DNA of 64,000 nucleotides from Ruminococcus sp. (GTDB lineage: Bacteria; Bacillota; Clostridia; Oscillospirales; Acutalibacteraceae). The notes beneath the pieces are model-generated. The model did not search any database, was not told the DNA's origin, and was given only the letters and a program-made list of their open reading frames with translations. A program made the translations under genes and the position numbers. The stretch lies in contig JAFQQF010000022.1 in the NCBI GenBank assembly GCA_017411385.1, positions 62,001-126,000 on the forward strand, read 5' to 3'. This document shows positions 35,055-43,397 of the stretch, one piece after another. Every line of letters starts with the position of its first letter. Position 1 is the first letter of the stretch.

Positions 35055-36020
35055 TTAAACTGTTGCAGTAACCTTTTCTTCCTCGTTTCGCTCTGCCACT
35101 GCAACCTTCTTTGCAGGCAGTATTATCCGCAAGGCTTTGGGAAGCAAGGTTATCTCAGGATTTTCCATCTGATAAATCTCGCCGTCAAAGTTCACGTTAA
35201 TTGGTGCTTCTGCTTCAAACTTAATCTTCTTGTATCTGCCAAAGGTCACAAAGGGAAGCTTGGGGTTATCAATATGCTCGCCCTTCATATACTTGCCTAC
35301 GATAGATATAAACTTCAGCACCGACAGAGTATTAACATGGACAAAATCCATAAACCCGTCATCAAGCACAGCTTTGGGTGCTGCCTTGATGCCTCCTCCG
35401 TAGTACCTACCGTTGGCAGCTACCGCAAGAAGAGTTGTATTCTTGTAGTCTGCTTTCTCAAAAAGCTTTCCGTCAAGGTAAATTTTCACAGGATGCTTAC
35501 GCTTTGTAAAAAGGCAATACACAATAGACATTTTATAAGCAAGGCTTCCGCTGACACCGCGAAGCTTTTTGAAGCGGTCTACGTTGTCCGCAACCTCACT
35601 GTCAAATCCGACTGAGAAAATATTCATAGAATACTTTCCTTGGCACTCCATAAGGTCTATCTCCTGCTCCTTGCCTTCCACCATAGCCTCTACCGAAAGG
35701 AACTCCTCTCTGGTATACGGCTCCATAGCACGGACAAAATCATTGCCTGAGCCAATGGGAATAATGCCGAGAGCACAGTTTTTGTACCCTGCAATACCTG
35801 TGAGCACCTCGTTTGCTGTGCCGTCACCTCCGCAGGCATAAACTCGCACCTCATCTCCGCTTTGGGCAATCTGCCTTGCAAGGTGCGCTGCTTCACCTTT
35901 GCTTCTGGTCAGGCGTATTTCTACAGGGTCGCAGGTTTTAAGCTTATGTATCTGCTCTCTGATTTCCTTAGTTCTGTCAAACTTTCCTGCTGTTGGATTA
36001 ATAATAAAAACGTGCTTCAT
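35055..36020 (-). CDS. Diacylglycerol kinase-family lipid kinase (YegS/DgkB-like)
   Basis: 321 residues. Phosphorylates diacylglycerol or related lipids with ATP, recycling DAG into phosphatidic acid. N-terminal FIINPTAGKFDRTKEI, the nucleotide-binding VYACGGDGTANEVLTGIAGY and LGIIPIGSGNDFVRAM are the DAGK catalytic motifs; a beta-sandwich C-terminal domain follows with FDGE near the end (NVNFDGEIYQME). Divides from maf by 11 bp, same strand. Confidence 0.92.
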   Translation of the reverse strand: MKHVFIINPTAGKFDRTKEIREQIHKLKTCDPVEIRLTRSKGEAAHLARQIAQSGDEVRVYACGGDGTANEVLTGIAGYKNCALGIIPIGSGNDFVRAMEPYTREEFLSVEAMVEGKEQEIDLMECQGKYSMNIFSVGFDSEVADNVDRFKKLRGVSGSLAYKMSIVYCLFTKRKHPVKIYLDGKLFEKADYKNTTLLAVAANGRYYGGGIKAAPKAVLDDGFMDFVHVNTLSVLKFISIVGKYMKGEHIDNPKLPFVTFGRYKKIKFEAEAPINVNFDGEIYQMENPEITLLPKALRIILPAKKVAVAERNEEEKVTATV

Positions 36021-36031
36021 CCTGCCACCCC

Positions 36032-36595
36032 TTATTCATAACCGAAAGCTTTAAGCTCACGCATAAGCCTTGCCACAGGCAACCCCACAACATTGAAGTA
36101 ATCGCCCTGTATACCCTTGACAAAAAGGGAGCCTGCACCCTGAATACCGTAGGCACCCGCTTTGTCCATAGGCTCTTTTGTGGCAATATAAGCTTTGATT
36201 TCTTCATCTGACAAAGGATAAAACTCAACCTTTGTTTCCTCAGAGAAGGTTTGCACCCTGTCACCCTTTATAAGTGCACAACCTGTAATCACCCTGTGAG
36301 TATTTCCGCTTAAATCCGAGAGCTTTGAAAAAGCATCTTCCTCGTCAAAAGGCTTTGAAAGGATTTTGTCATCAAGAATAACCACAGTGTCACAGCCCAC
36401 CACAAAGTCCTCGCGGTAGTCCCTTGCAACGCTCTGAGCTTTTAAAAAGGCAAAATGCTCAGCAGTTCCAGACGCACTGATACCGTCAGGCAGGATTTCC
36501 TCCTCGCCTGACGGCACACAAAGCACATTATCAGAAATAAGCTTTATCAGCTCTCTGCGTCTGGGTGACGCAGAAGCCAGAATCAGTTTTTTCAT
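36032..36595 (-). CDS. maf: Maf-family nucleotide pyrophosphatase
   Basis: 187 residues. Maf proteins hydrolyse non-canonical and canonical dTTP/UTP-type nucleotides and affect septum formation. Signature LILASASPRRRELIKLI at the N-terminus, then VVGCDTVVILDDKILSKPFDEEDA and MDKAGAYGIQGAGSLFVKGIQGDYFNVVGLPV. The annotated-looking longer frame (to 36658) lacks a ribosome site; ATG 36595 is the family start. Overlaps the small membrane gene upstream by 65 bp in another frame, so coupled translation is likely. Confidence 0.93.
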   Translation of the reverse strand: MKKLILASASPRRRELIKLISDNVLCVPSGEEEILPDGISASGTAEHFAFLKAQSVARDYREDFVVGCDTVVILDDKILSKPFDEEDAFSKLSDLSGNTHRVITGCALIKGDRVQTFSEETKVEFYPLSDEEIKAYIATKEPMDKAGAYGIQGAGSLFVKGIQGDYFNVVGLPVARLMRELKAFGYE

Positions 36596-36722
36596 ATATG
36601 TTCTTTCTCCCCCTGTGCTTTCTGCCTCTCTCAAAAGGAATGCCCAAGGTATAGTCAATAAGCATTTTCACAATAGCAGAGAGTGCGTAAAAAGCAAAAA
36701 CAAAAAAGCAAAATGTAATCAT
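36531..36722 (-). CDS. Small membrane protein ahead of maf
   Basis: 63 residues: MITFCFFVFAFYALSAIVKMLIDYTLGIPFERGRKHRGRK..., i.e. one N-terminal helix followed by a basic stretch. AAGGAGGAGA sits 5 bases before the ATG, an excellent ribosome site, which is the main reason to believe it is real. Its 3' end runs 65 bp into maf in a different frame. No family recognised. Confidence 0.55.
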   Translation of the reverse strand: MITFCFFVFAFYALSAIVKMLIDYTLGIPFERGRKHRGRKNIYEKTDSGFCVTQTQRADKAYF

Positions 36723-36791
36723 ATCTATCTCCTCCTTGTATTATATACTACAAGAAAGAGTGTCCCTTAAACAGGACTTTGCTTTATGCTA

Positions 36792-37811
36792 TCAATGGTC
36801 AGTATACTTAGAAAGCACAGTATTCAGGTGCTCCTTGTACTTCTCTACCGCCTCACTCGGAGATACAATCTGCACGCTGTCGCCCAAGCCGAAAAGCCAG
36901 CCGAAGAACTGAGGACTGAGTGCCACACGTACATCTACGGTGAAGTGATTTTCACCGTCTTCTCTCACAAAGATATTCTTTCCGAAGCGGTCTGCCACCA
37001 CACCCACCATACTGTTTTCAAAGCGAAGCCGAACCTCGGAAAGCTTTCCGCCAAACATTCCGAAAACGCTCTTGGAATACAACGCCATATCAAACTCGTC
37101 AAAAACATCCTTGCCGTCGCGGCTTTCATCTGAAAGCTGTACATGCTCCATCTTATCAACTCTGTAATGGCGGATGTCCTGTGCTTCGCTGTCAAACGCT
37201 ACAAGGTAGTAGTTTTCATCGTCCCATGTGAGTGCCCAAGGAGAAACACAATACTCCTTGCCGTCTTTTCTGCGGCGCTTGTAAATCTTATCATTACCGC
37301 TTCCCAATGCCCATTCAAGGTAAGAAAAGGTAATCTTCTTATCAAGTGATATTGCACGGTGGATATCGTCTACCGCGTAATAAATCGTTTCGCTCTGGTT
37401 CTTAACGCGGTTGGTAACGTAAACCTGACGCTGGAGCTGTCTGCCCTCGTGTATGGAGGCAAGGGACTCCACCTTGGTAATAAGCTCATGGGATTTCTTT
37501 GCAGTTATAAACTTAGAGCTCTGCACCGAGTCTACCAAAAGCTTCAGCTCTGCAAGCTGAAACTGACGGCTTGCAATATAGTAGATTACGGTGTTGGTTT
37601 TCTGCCTTAACAGCTCGTAACCGTACTGCTCGCCGAACTGCTCCAAAACCTCTAAATCATCGTAAACACTCTTACGCTCTGCAGAAATTCCCTTTGCTTC
37701 AAGCTGTTCAATAATCTGTGCAACAGTCAGTCCGTGATTTTCGTCAGTCTGCTCCATAAGCATTTTGAGTATATACAGAAGCTTCTGCTTCTGACGAGAG
37801 CTTTTAGCCAT
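36792..37811 (-). CDS. WYL-domain transcriptional regulator
   Basis: 339 residues. N-terminal HTH_11-type winged helix (KQKLLYILKMLMEQTDE...GISAERKSVYDDLEVLEQFG, about 1-75); WYL domain around 140-220 with SPWALTWDDENYYLVAFDSEAQDIRHYRVDKM; WCX C-terminal extension. WYL domains are thought to bind ligands or nucleic acid and are frequent in regulators of DNA damage and phage defence. No defence genes adjoin it here, so its target is unknown. Confidence 0.9.
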   Translation of the reverse strand: MAKSSRQKQKLLYILKMLMEQTDENHGLTVAQIIEQLEAKGISAERKSVYDDLEVLEQFGEQYGYELLRQKTNTVIYYIASRQFQLAELKLLVDSVQSSKFITAKKSHELITKVESLASIHEGRQLQRQVYVTNRVKNQSETIYYAVDDIHRAISLDKKITFSYLEWALGSGNDKIYKRRRKDGKEYCVSPWALTWDDENYYLVAFDSEAQDIRHYRVDKMEHVQLSDESRDGKDVFDEFDMALYSKSVFGMFGGKLSEVRLRFENSMVGVVADRFGKNIFVREDGENHFTVDVRVALSPQFFGWLFGLGDSVQIVSPSEAVEKYKEHLNTVLSKYTDH

Positions 37812-38070
37812 ATCGTTCCCCCCTGCATGCTTTACATATATAATAATTATATCATAGCTTCATACGTCTTTTCAACAAGGAAGTATACAGTATTTTTGCG
37901 CTATTGCTTTTCGTACAATTTCACAATGCAAAGGTCTGTAATCTGTAGCAAATGACAAAGCACCCCTAAAAAATAACCAAAACAACAACCTTTTTTATGG
38001 TAGCAATGCATATAAACTTGATTTTCTAAAGGGTTAATTTGTCGCAATAGCCGAAATTTGTCTTTTCCCT

Positions 38071-38099
38071 TTGACAACAAAAAAAGAGAATTATATAAT
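38071..38099 (+). promoter_or_regulatory. Consensus SigA promoter for the DUF6465-like gene
   Basis: TTGACA, 17-bp spacer, TATAAT, both perfect; suggests strong expression of the abundant-looking basic protein downstream. The remaining 37812-38070 shows no other gene. Confidence 0.8.
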
Positions 38100-38164
38100 A
38101 GGAAGCGTAAGCAATAGGGCTTGCAATCTAACCTAAGTGAAAATTTCGAAAGAGGTATATTATT

Positions 38165-38551
38165 ATGGCAGAGAAAAAGACAACAGCAGCAAAGACAACT
38201 AAGGCTGCAGCAAAGACAACAACAAAGAAGACAACTACTAAGGCTCAGAAGGCAGAGGAAACAAAGGCAGTAGAGGCAACAGCAGTTGCTGAAACAAAGC
38301 CCGCTGAGAAGAAGGCTCCTGCTAAGAAGACAACTACAAAGAAGACAACAACAAAGAAGGTTGCTTCTAAGGTTGAAATGTTCATCGAGTTTGCCGGCGT
38401 TCAGGTTTCTGTTGACGAAATCATTGAGAACGTTAAGAAGGTTAACGGCAAGGACGCTAAGAACTACACAATCTATCTCAAGCCCGAAGACAGCAAGGCA
38501 TACTTCGTAGCTGACGGCGAAGAGAAGGAAATGGACGTATTCTTCGCTTAA
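38165..38551 (+). CDS. Lysine/threonine-rich basic protein with C-terminal DUF6465-like domain
   Basis: 128 residues. The first 68 are low complexity: repeated KKTT/TKTT/AKK blocks of Lys, Thr and Ala with a Glu/Ala interruption (EETKAVEATAVAET), like the tails of histone H1-type bacterial proteins. The last 60 (KVEMFIEFAGVQVSVDEIIENVKKVNGKDAKNYTIYLKPEDSKAYFVADGEEKEMDVFF) are a small folded domain found in gut Firmicutes and annotated DUF6465. Nucleoid or RNA binding by the tail is an inference. GAGG ribosome site, perfect promoter and own terminator. Confidence 0.82.
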   Translation: MAEKKTTAAKTTKAAAKTTTKKTTTKAQKAEETKAVEATAVAETKPAEKKAPAKKTTTKKTTTKKVASKVEMFIEFAGVQVSVDEIIENVKKVNGKDAKNYTIYLKPEDSKAYFVADGEEKEMDVFFA

Positions 38552-38571
38552 TCAATATTAAGTATCCATTG

Positions 38572-38600
38572 CACCCGACACTTTTGTGTCGGGTGTTTTT
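38572..38600 (+). terminator. Rho-independent terminator after DUF6465-like gene
   Basis: 10-bp stem CACCCGACAC/GTGTCGGGTG, tiny loop, then TTTTTTAT. Confidence 0.92.
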
Positions 38601-39979
38601 TATGTCCTCTCCACATCAGAAATATACAAAGCCGTCTGCTTCTTAACCTTGTCTGACAAGGCTATGAGAGCATATACGTTTGGAATTGCCAAAAGCGCAT
38701 TGCACAAATCCGCCATTGACCACACCAAATCAAATTTAATCACAGGTGCTATAAGAACAGCAAGCACCCAAAATACTCTGTATGCCTTGCACCCCTTTTC
38801 TCCTAAGAGATAGCCCGCACATTTCTCCCCTGTGTAACACCAACCCAGTATGGTGGAAAAAGCAAAGATAACCATTGACCCTACAAGCAAGCCTTCACCT
38901 GCAACAGGAATAAGCGAAAATGCCTTGTAGCACAAGACACCCCCCTCAGTCTGAGATACATTGATGCTGTTATCAGAAAGCATGGTGCTGACCACTACAA
39001 GTCCTGTTATAAGACACATAACCACCGTATCCCAGAAGGTTGCAGTCATTGCAACCAAGCCCTGATATACAGGGTTAGGGGTAAGTGCAGAGGCACTCAC
39101 CACCGAAGATGTGCCCAAGCCTGCTTCATTGGAAAAAAGTCCGCGAGCCACTCCGTATCTGCAGGAAAGAAGCAAAGCTCCTCCTGCCACTCCGCCAGAT
39201 GCACTTCTGAGGGTAAAGGCGCTATGCAGGATTTCTTTTACAGCATCATAAAGAAACTCTCTGTTTATAAACAGAATCAAAACACAGCAAATTGTATAGC
39301 CAAGTGCCATAAAGGGCACAAAGAAACTGCAGACCCTTGAGATTGCGCCAAGTCCGCCAAATACCACCAAGGCTGTGAGCAATGCCATAACAAATCCTGT
39401 AACAAGACCTGTAATGGACACTTCTTTTTGAAAAACAAAAACGCTTCTGTCTACCCCGTGCATACTTTCTTTAATTATTTCTGTAATAGCATTTGACTGA
39501 ATTGCCGCCCCTGTAAGAAGTCCGCTCACTCCGGCAAGAAAAGCATATACAACACCTAAGGCCCTGCTTTTAAGCCCTCTTTCCAGAACATACATAGGGC
39601 CTCCCGAGTAGGAGCCTTTCTCACTCTTAACGCGGTACATAACCGCAAGCAGACTCTCTGCATATTGGGTAGCCATACCGAGAACTCCTGTAAGCCAACA
39701 CCAGAACACCGCCCCTGCTCCGCCGAGCGCCACCGCTGTTCCGACCCCCACAATATTGCCGGTTCCAAGGGTTGAAGCAAGGCTGGTAGCAAGGGTACGA
39801 AAGGGGCTTATATCACCCTTTGCACAGTTGGGAGCTTTAACCGACAGCTTTACCGCCTTAATGATTTTACGCTGCACGAATCCTGTTTTTACACTCATAA
39901 GGATGTGCGTCAAAAACAAAAAGGCTATCATGGGAAAGCCCCAAAGATAGCCGTTTAGTGTCTGAATGATTGAAGCCAT
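38600..39979 (-). CDS. Alanine/glycine:cation symporter (AGCS family)
   Basis: 459-residue integral membrane symporter for alanine or glycine driven by Na+ or H+. About ten hydrophobic helices. AGCS landmarks: TSLASTLGTGNIVGVGTAVALGGAGAVFWCWLTGVLGMATQYAE near the N-terminus, GSYSGGPMYVLE, and VARGLFSNEAGLGTSSVVSASA. Transcribed with the HAD phosphatase upstream (28 bp gap) perhaps; its stop coincides with the terminator of the convergent DUF6465-like gene. Confidence 0.93.
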   Translation of the reverse strand: MASIIQTLNGYLWGFPMIAFLFLTHILMSVKTGFVQRKIIKAVKLSVKAPNCAKGDISPFRTLATSLASTLGTGNIVGVGTAVALGGAGAVFWCWLTGVLGMATQYAESLLAVMYRVKSEKGSYSGGPMYVLERGLKSRALGVVYAFLAGVSGLLTGAAIQSNAITEIIKESMHGVDRSVFVFQKEVSITGLVTGFVMALLTALVVFGGLGAISRVCSFFVPFMALGYTICCVLILFINREFLYDAVKEILHSAFTLRSASGGVAGGALLLSCRYGVARGLFSNEAGLGTSSVVSASALTPNPVYQGLVAMTATFWDTVVMCLITGLVVVSTMLSDNSINVSQTEGGVLCYKAFSLIPVAGEGLLVGSMVIFAFSTILGWCYTGEKCAGYLLGEKGCKAYRVFWVLAVLIAPVIKFDLVWSMADLCNALLAIPNVYALIALSDKVKKQTALYISDVERT

Positions 39980-40007
39980 AGTCGCCTTCCGAATATGTGA
40001 TACTTTA

Positions 40008-40667
40008 TCATTCCATATTGTTTTTTATAAGCTCTGTCGCTTCGTCTAAATCAGAAACAGAAGCAAATATAAGCTTTGTAAGTTCCTCGTCAGGGCCTGA
40101 CAAATCAGGCACCATAACCGTAACACAGCCTGCAGAGGATGCTGAACGGACACCGTTTGGTGAGTCCTCAAAAGCCATACACTCTGAAGGAGAAAGACCT
40201 AAAAGAGCGGCTGCCGCCAGATACACATCAGGGGCAGGCTTGCCGTTTTTAATATTCGCCGCACTCTGCACCTTGTCAAAATAATGCCAGAGTCCCAAGG
40301 AGGTTAAGTACTCCTGTGCTATATCAAGAGGGGTGCTTGTGGCAAGGGCAATTGAAAGCCCCTGCTCCTTTGCAAACTTCAGTATAGTGTCTGCACCCTT
40401 TTTCATTGGCACTCCGTACTTATCTATATGCTCGTTCATATAAACATAATGCTTAGCAAAAGAATCTGTGAAGTCAAAATCTTCGCCAAAATATCCTTTG
40501 AACTTTTCCTCGCATTTGGGAATCGGCAGACTTCTTATGCCCAGAAACTGCTCCAGAGTAAGCTCAAAGCCACGCTCCCTGCAGTCACGGACCAAAGCCT
40601 CAAAGGACAGCTTTTCCGTGTCTATCAGCAAGCCGTCCATATCAAAAATAAGACCTTTGATAACCAT
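40008..40667 (-). CDS. HAD-superfamily phosphatase/beta-phosphoglucomutase-like
   Basis: 219 residues. Motif I is FDMDGLLIDTE (nucleophile Asp and acid/base Asp), motif II ALATSTP, motif III KxxPAPDVYLAAA with GKPAPDVY, and motif IV AFEDSPNGVRSA. The cap insertion between motif I and II is the C1 helical type of beta-PGM and phosphoglycolate phosphatase relatives. Substrate not determinable. Lies 9 bp after citrate synthase. Confidence 0.9.
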   Translation of the reverse strand: MVIKGLIFDMDGLLIDTEKLSFEALVRDCRERGFELTLEQFLGIRSLPIPKCEEKFKGYFGEDFDFTDSFAKHYVYMNEHIDKYGVPMKKGADTILKFAKEQGLSIALATSTPLDIAQEYLTSLGLWHYFDKVQSAANIKNGKPAPDVYLAAAALLGLSPSECMAFEDSPNGVRSASSAGCVTVMVPDLSGPDEELTKLIFASVSDLDEATELIKNNME

Positions 40668-40675
40668 AAAACACC

Positions 40676-42055
40676 TTATCTGTCAGAAAGCTTCTTATAC
40701 TCTCGCTCCTGAGCTACGCTCATATATGCAGGACGGATAATCTTAGAAGCGTTAATCAGCTCCTCCATACGGTGAGCAGACCAGCCTGCAATACGTGCAA
40801 TAGCAAACAAGGGTGTATAAAGCTCTGTGGGAAGTCCCAGCATTGTATACATAAATCCGCTGTAGAAGTCAATGTTTGCAGAAACGCCCTTGTAAATACG
40901 CTTCTCCTCAGCGATAACAGAGGGTGCAAGGCGCTCAACGCGTGCATAAAGGTCAAACTCATCGTGCATACCCTTTTCCTCTGCAAGACGCTCAACATAG
41001 CCCTTGAGCACCTTTGCTCTGGGGTCGGAAATAGAGTAAACTGCATGGCCCATACCATAGATAAGACCGGCCTTGTCGTATGCTTCCTTGTGAAGAATCT
41101 TTCTCAGGAAGTTAGCAATTGCATCTTCATCGTTCCAGTCCTTAACTTCATTTTTAAGTTCATTGAACATACCAACAACCTTTGCGTTTGCACCGCCGTG
41201 CTTGGGGCCCTTCAGAGAAGAAAGTGCCGCACCGATTGCGGAGTAGGTATCTGTACCGGAGGATGTAACAACTCTTGTTGTGAAGGTGGAGTTGTTACCG
41301 CCGCCGTGCTCAGCGTGGAGCACCAGAGCTACGTCAAGTACCTGTGCCTCCAAGGCTGTGTACTTTTTGTCGGGACGCAGAAGCATAAGGATATTCTCTG
41401 CAGTTGAAAGCTCGGGTTTGGGGTTGTGGATGTAAAGGCTCTTGCCTAAGTGATAATGTCTGTATGCGTTGTAGCCGTATACTGACAGCAAGGGGAACAC
41501 CGAAATAAGCTGTAAGCATTGACGCAGTACGTTTGTGAGTGTTATGTCATTTGCATTTGTGTCATAGCAGAAGAGCGTCATAATGCTTCGTGCCAGAGTG
41601 TTCATCATATCGTCGGAGGGAGCCTTCATTACAACGTCACGAACAAAGTTTTTGGGCAAGGTGCGGTAAGATGCAAGAAGCTCCTTAAAATCCTCAAGCT
41701 CCTGTGTGTTGGGCAAATCACCGAAAAGAAGAAGGTATACAGTTTCCTCAAAGCCGAATCTTCCGTCTGCGGCAAAACCTGAAATCAGGTCGTTAATATT
41801 GATACCGCGATAAAAAAGCTTACCGTCTGTAGGAACTGTTTCTCCGTTTACAATCTTATTCTGGCGGATTTCAGAAATTTCTGTAAGTCCTGTCAAAACA
41901 CCTTTTCCGTTGAGGTCACGCAGTCCGCGCTTTACATCAAACTTTGCATAAAGGTCAGCGTCAATGGAAGATGTGCTGATGCATTTTGCGCACAGCTCTT
42001 CGATAACAGGGGAGTTCTGGGAATAAGCGTTAAAGTTAGTTGTCAATTTAATCAC
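40676..42055 (-). CDS. Citrate synthase
   Basis: 459 residues. Condenses acetyl-CoA and oxaloacetate. DLNGKGVLTGLTEIS, FYRGININDLI, HAEHGGGNNSTFTTRVVTSSGTDTYSAIGAALSSLKGPKHGGAN (catalytic His in LHAEHG and GPKHGGAN) and YGMGHAVYSISDPRAKVL (His) are family signatures, with Asp in the DFYSGFMY stretch near the C-terminus. It has the extended N-terminus seen in clostridial enzymes. Start is GTG with a weak ribosome site. No aconitase or isocitrate dehydrogenase adjoins it in this window; it probably supports glutamate synthesis in an incomplete TCA pathway. Confidence 0.93.
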   Translation of the reverse strand: MIKLTTNFNAYSQNSPVIEELCAKCISTSSIDADLYAKFDVKRGLRDLNGKGVLTGLTEISEIRQNKIVNGETVPTDGKLFYRGININDLISGFAADGRFGFEETVYLLLFGDLPNTQELEDFKELLASYRTLPKNFVRDVVMKAPSDDMMNTLARSIMTLFCYDTNANDITLTNVLRQCLQLISVFPLLSVYGYNAYRHYHLGKSLYIHNPKPELSTAENILMLLRPDKKYTALEAQVLDVALVLHAEHGGGNNSTFTTRVVTSSGTDTYSAIGAALSSLKGPKHGGANAKVVGMFNELKNEVKDWNDEDAIANFLRKILHKEAYDKAGLIYGMGHAVYSISDPRAKVLKGYVERLAEEKGMHDEFDLYARVERLAPSVIAEEKRIYKGVSANIDFYSGFMYTMLGLPTELYTPLFAIARIAGWSAHRMEELINASKIIRPAYMSVAQEREYKKLSDR

Positions 42056-42379
42056 TGCCTTTCTAAATTCTTTAAATTCCTATACTTATTGTAACACTCT
42101 TTGCAGACGCTTTAACAAACATTCTGTAAACAATATGTGTATTTAACACTAAAAATTACGCACCCGAGTCAAAAGCTCAGACCAACGGCATCTGCACAAA
42201 TTACATATATGGATTATTATACCACAACATATTGCAAAATATCAAGTAATTTTTCTTAATACGAACTAATCTATTTAAATTATGAATTTTTCTTTTATAA
42301 ATTATGCAAAATCAGCAATAATCACTATGTTTTTCTTCGGTTTTATAATATATATGAAGCTAATCGCTTTTTAATGCAG

Positions 42380-42416
42380 AGGTCCGACCCAAAGTATTAC
42401 ACTCTGAGTCGGACCT
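42380..42416. repeat. Perfect inverted repeat in citrate synthase-orphan gap
   Basis: AGGTCCGAC at 42380 and GTCGGACCT at 42408 form a 9-bp perfect stem with a 19-base loop. No T tract follows on either strand, so it may be a weak terminator for the small gene at 42430 or a protein site. The rest of 42056-42379 is AT-rich with nothing I can call beyond the citrate synthase promoter region. Confidence 0.5.
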
Positions 42417-42429
42417 CCTTTGCCACGAT

Positions 42430-42600
42430 TTACTTTGTAAGCTCCTCTATACGCTTTCTCTCGTCTTCTGCATTTGTAATCCTGCTAAGCAGAGTTTGTG
42501 CCGCAGGAAAAAGACCAGAATAGAGGTTTGTTGCCTGTGCATTCTGCGAAAGATTCATCAGCATCTGTGCAGGCACGTTTTCTTTATCTTTATCCTTCAT
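42430..42600 (-). CDS. Small orphan protein, 56 residues
   Basis: An ORF from ATG 42600 to TAA 42430: starts MKDKDKENVPAQMLMNLSQN and ends DERKRIEELTK. It is hydrophilic with a predicted helix and a charged C-terminus; no family recognised. GGTGAG lies just before the ATG. It sits alone between divIVA's terminator and the citrate synthase promoter. Coding is inferred only from start, ribosome site and reasonable composition. Confidence 0.5.
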   Translation of the reverse strand: MKDKDKENVPAQMLMNLSQNAQATNLYSGLFPAAQTLLSRITNAEDERKRIEELTK

Positions 42601-42674
42601 ATTCTCACCCTATGTATTGTTTGCAAAAAGTAAAAAAGTATAAAATGTAACAATCGGAATTTTTGCTTTTTATT

Positions 42675-42710
42675 GTAAAAAATTAATGCCTGCGATTTCT
42701 CACAGGCATT
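42675..42710 (-). terminator. Rho-independent terminator after divIVA
   Basis: Stem AATGCCTG/CAGGCATT with 10-base loop followed by AATTTTTTAC on the minus strand, 6 bp after the divIVA stop. Confidence 0.82.
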
Positions 42711-42716
42711 TAATAC

Positions 42717-43139
42717 TCATTCTGTTTCTGCGGTTGAAGCTGTGCTTCTCACTTCCTGCAGGAATTTAGTCATCATTGACTTTATATCCTCTTCAAGCTC
42801 TGTGCGGTATCTTGCTTTGAGAGCTTCAAGACGTTCTACTTCCTGTTCTGCTTCCATCTGTCTGGCTGTGCTTTCCATAATGATTTTTTCAGCCTCGTTC
42901 TTTGCCTTTGCCACAATCTGCTCGGAAAGCTGCTTCACCATAACAAGTGCCTGAGCAATAGACTCCTCACGCTGTTCAAGCTCGCGGATACGCTCCTTCT
43001 TCTCAGAAAGCTCGCAGAGGGTATCGTCAGCATCGTTTGCAATCTCCTGCAAAAATGCATCCACCTGAGCTTTGTCGTAGTATTTTCCTTTTTTAACAGG
43101 TAAAAGATAGCCTTCAATCTTAGAACGGGATATGCTCAC
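42717..43139 (-). CDS. DivIVA-domain cell division/polarity protein
   Basis: 140 residues. Residues 1-35 (ISRSKIEGYLLPVKKGKYYDKAQVDAFLQEIAND) are the membrane-curvature-sensing DivIVA head, though the usual FxxxxxGYDxxEVDxF core is partly replaced; the rest is a long coiled coil rich in Glu, Lys and Ala. DivIVA proteins mark poles and septa and recruit other factors. Shorter than Bacillus DivIVA, similar to GpsB/SepIVA-type paralogs. The AGGAGG ribosome site is strong. Its promoter carries an NrdR-like palindrome. Confidence 0.85.
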   Translation of the reverse strand: MSISRSKIEGYLLPVKKGKYYDKAQVDAFLQEIANDADDTLCELSEKKERIRELEQREESIAQALVMVKQLSEQIVAKAKNEAEKIIMESTARQMEAEQEVERLEALKARYRTELEEDIKSMMTKFLQEVRSTASTAETE

Positions 43140-43225
43140 AAAAAAACCTCCTCAGCCTGCACAGAAGCTTTGGTGCAAAGCGGAAATTCTGAATACGGAG
43201 TTCACAAATAGTTTTATACTTTAAA

Positions 43226-43254
43226 AGTATACCATATATATTGTGGTTTGTAAA
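43226..43254 (-). promoter_or_regulatory. divIVA promoter with NrdR-like box in the spacer
   Basis: Minus-strand TTTACA, 17-bp spacer, TATACT. The plus-strand spacer region ACCATATATATTGTGG (43231-43246) matches the NrdR-box consensus at about 13 of 16 positions, and ATATATTGTGGTTTGT is shared with the box upstream of nrdD. The layout of box between -35 and -10 is the same as at nrdD. Confidence 0.5.
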
Positions 43255-43397
43255 CCTTTTTTGTCAATATATCAGACATCATCATGCAAAACCTCTGTGT
43301 TTGTCTTAGATGGTAATAAATAATAATGTACTTTTAGGGTAAGATGTGCTAAAATCCTCTTATAAAAAGTATAAACAAATTCAAAGGAGGTAATACT

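Noticed and set aside
42221..42236. CCACAACATATTGCAA as another NrdR box
   Set aside because: Only about 11 of 16 positions match and no promoter surrounds it.
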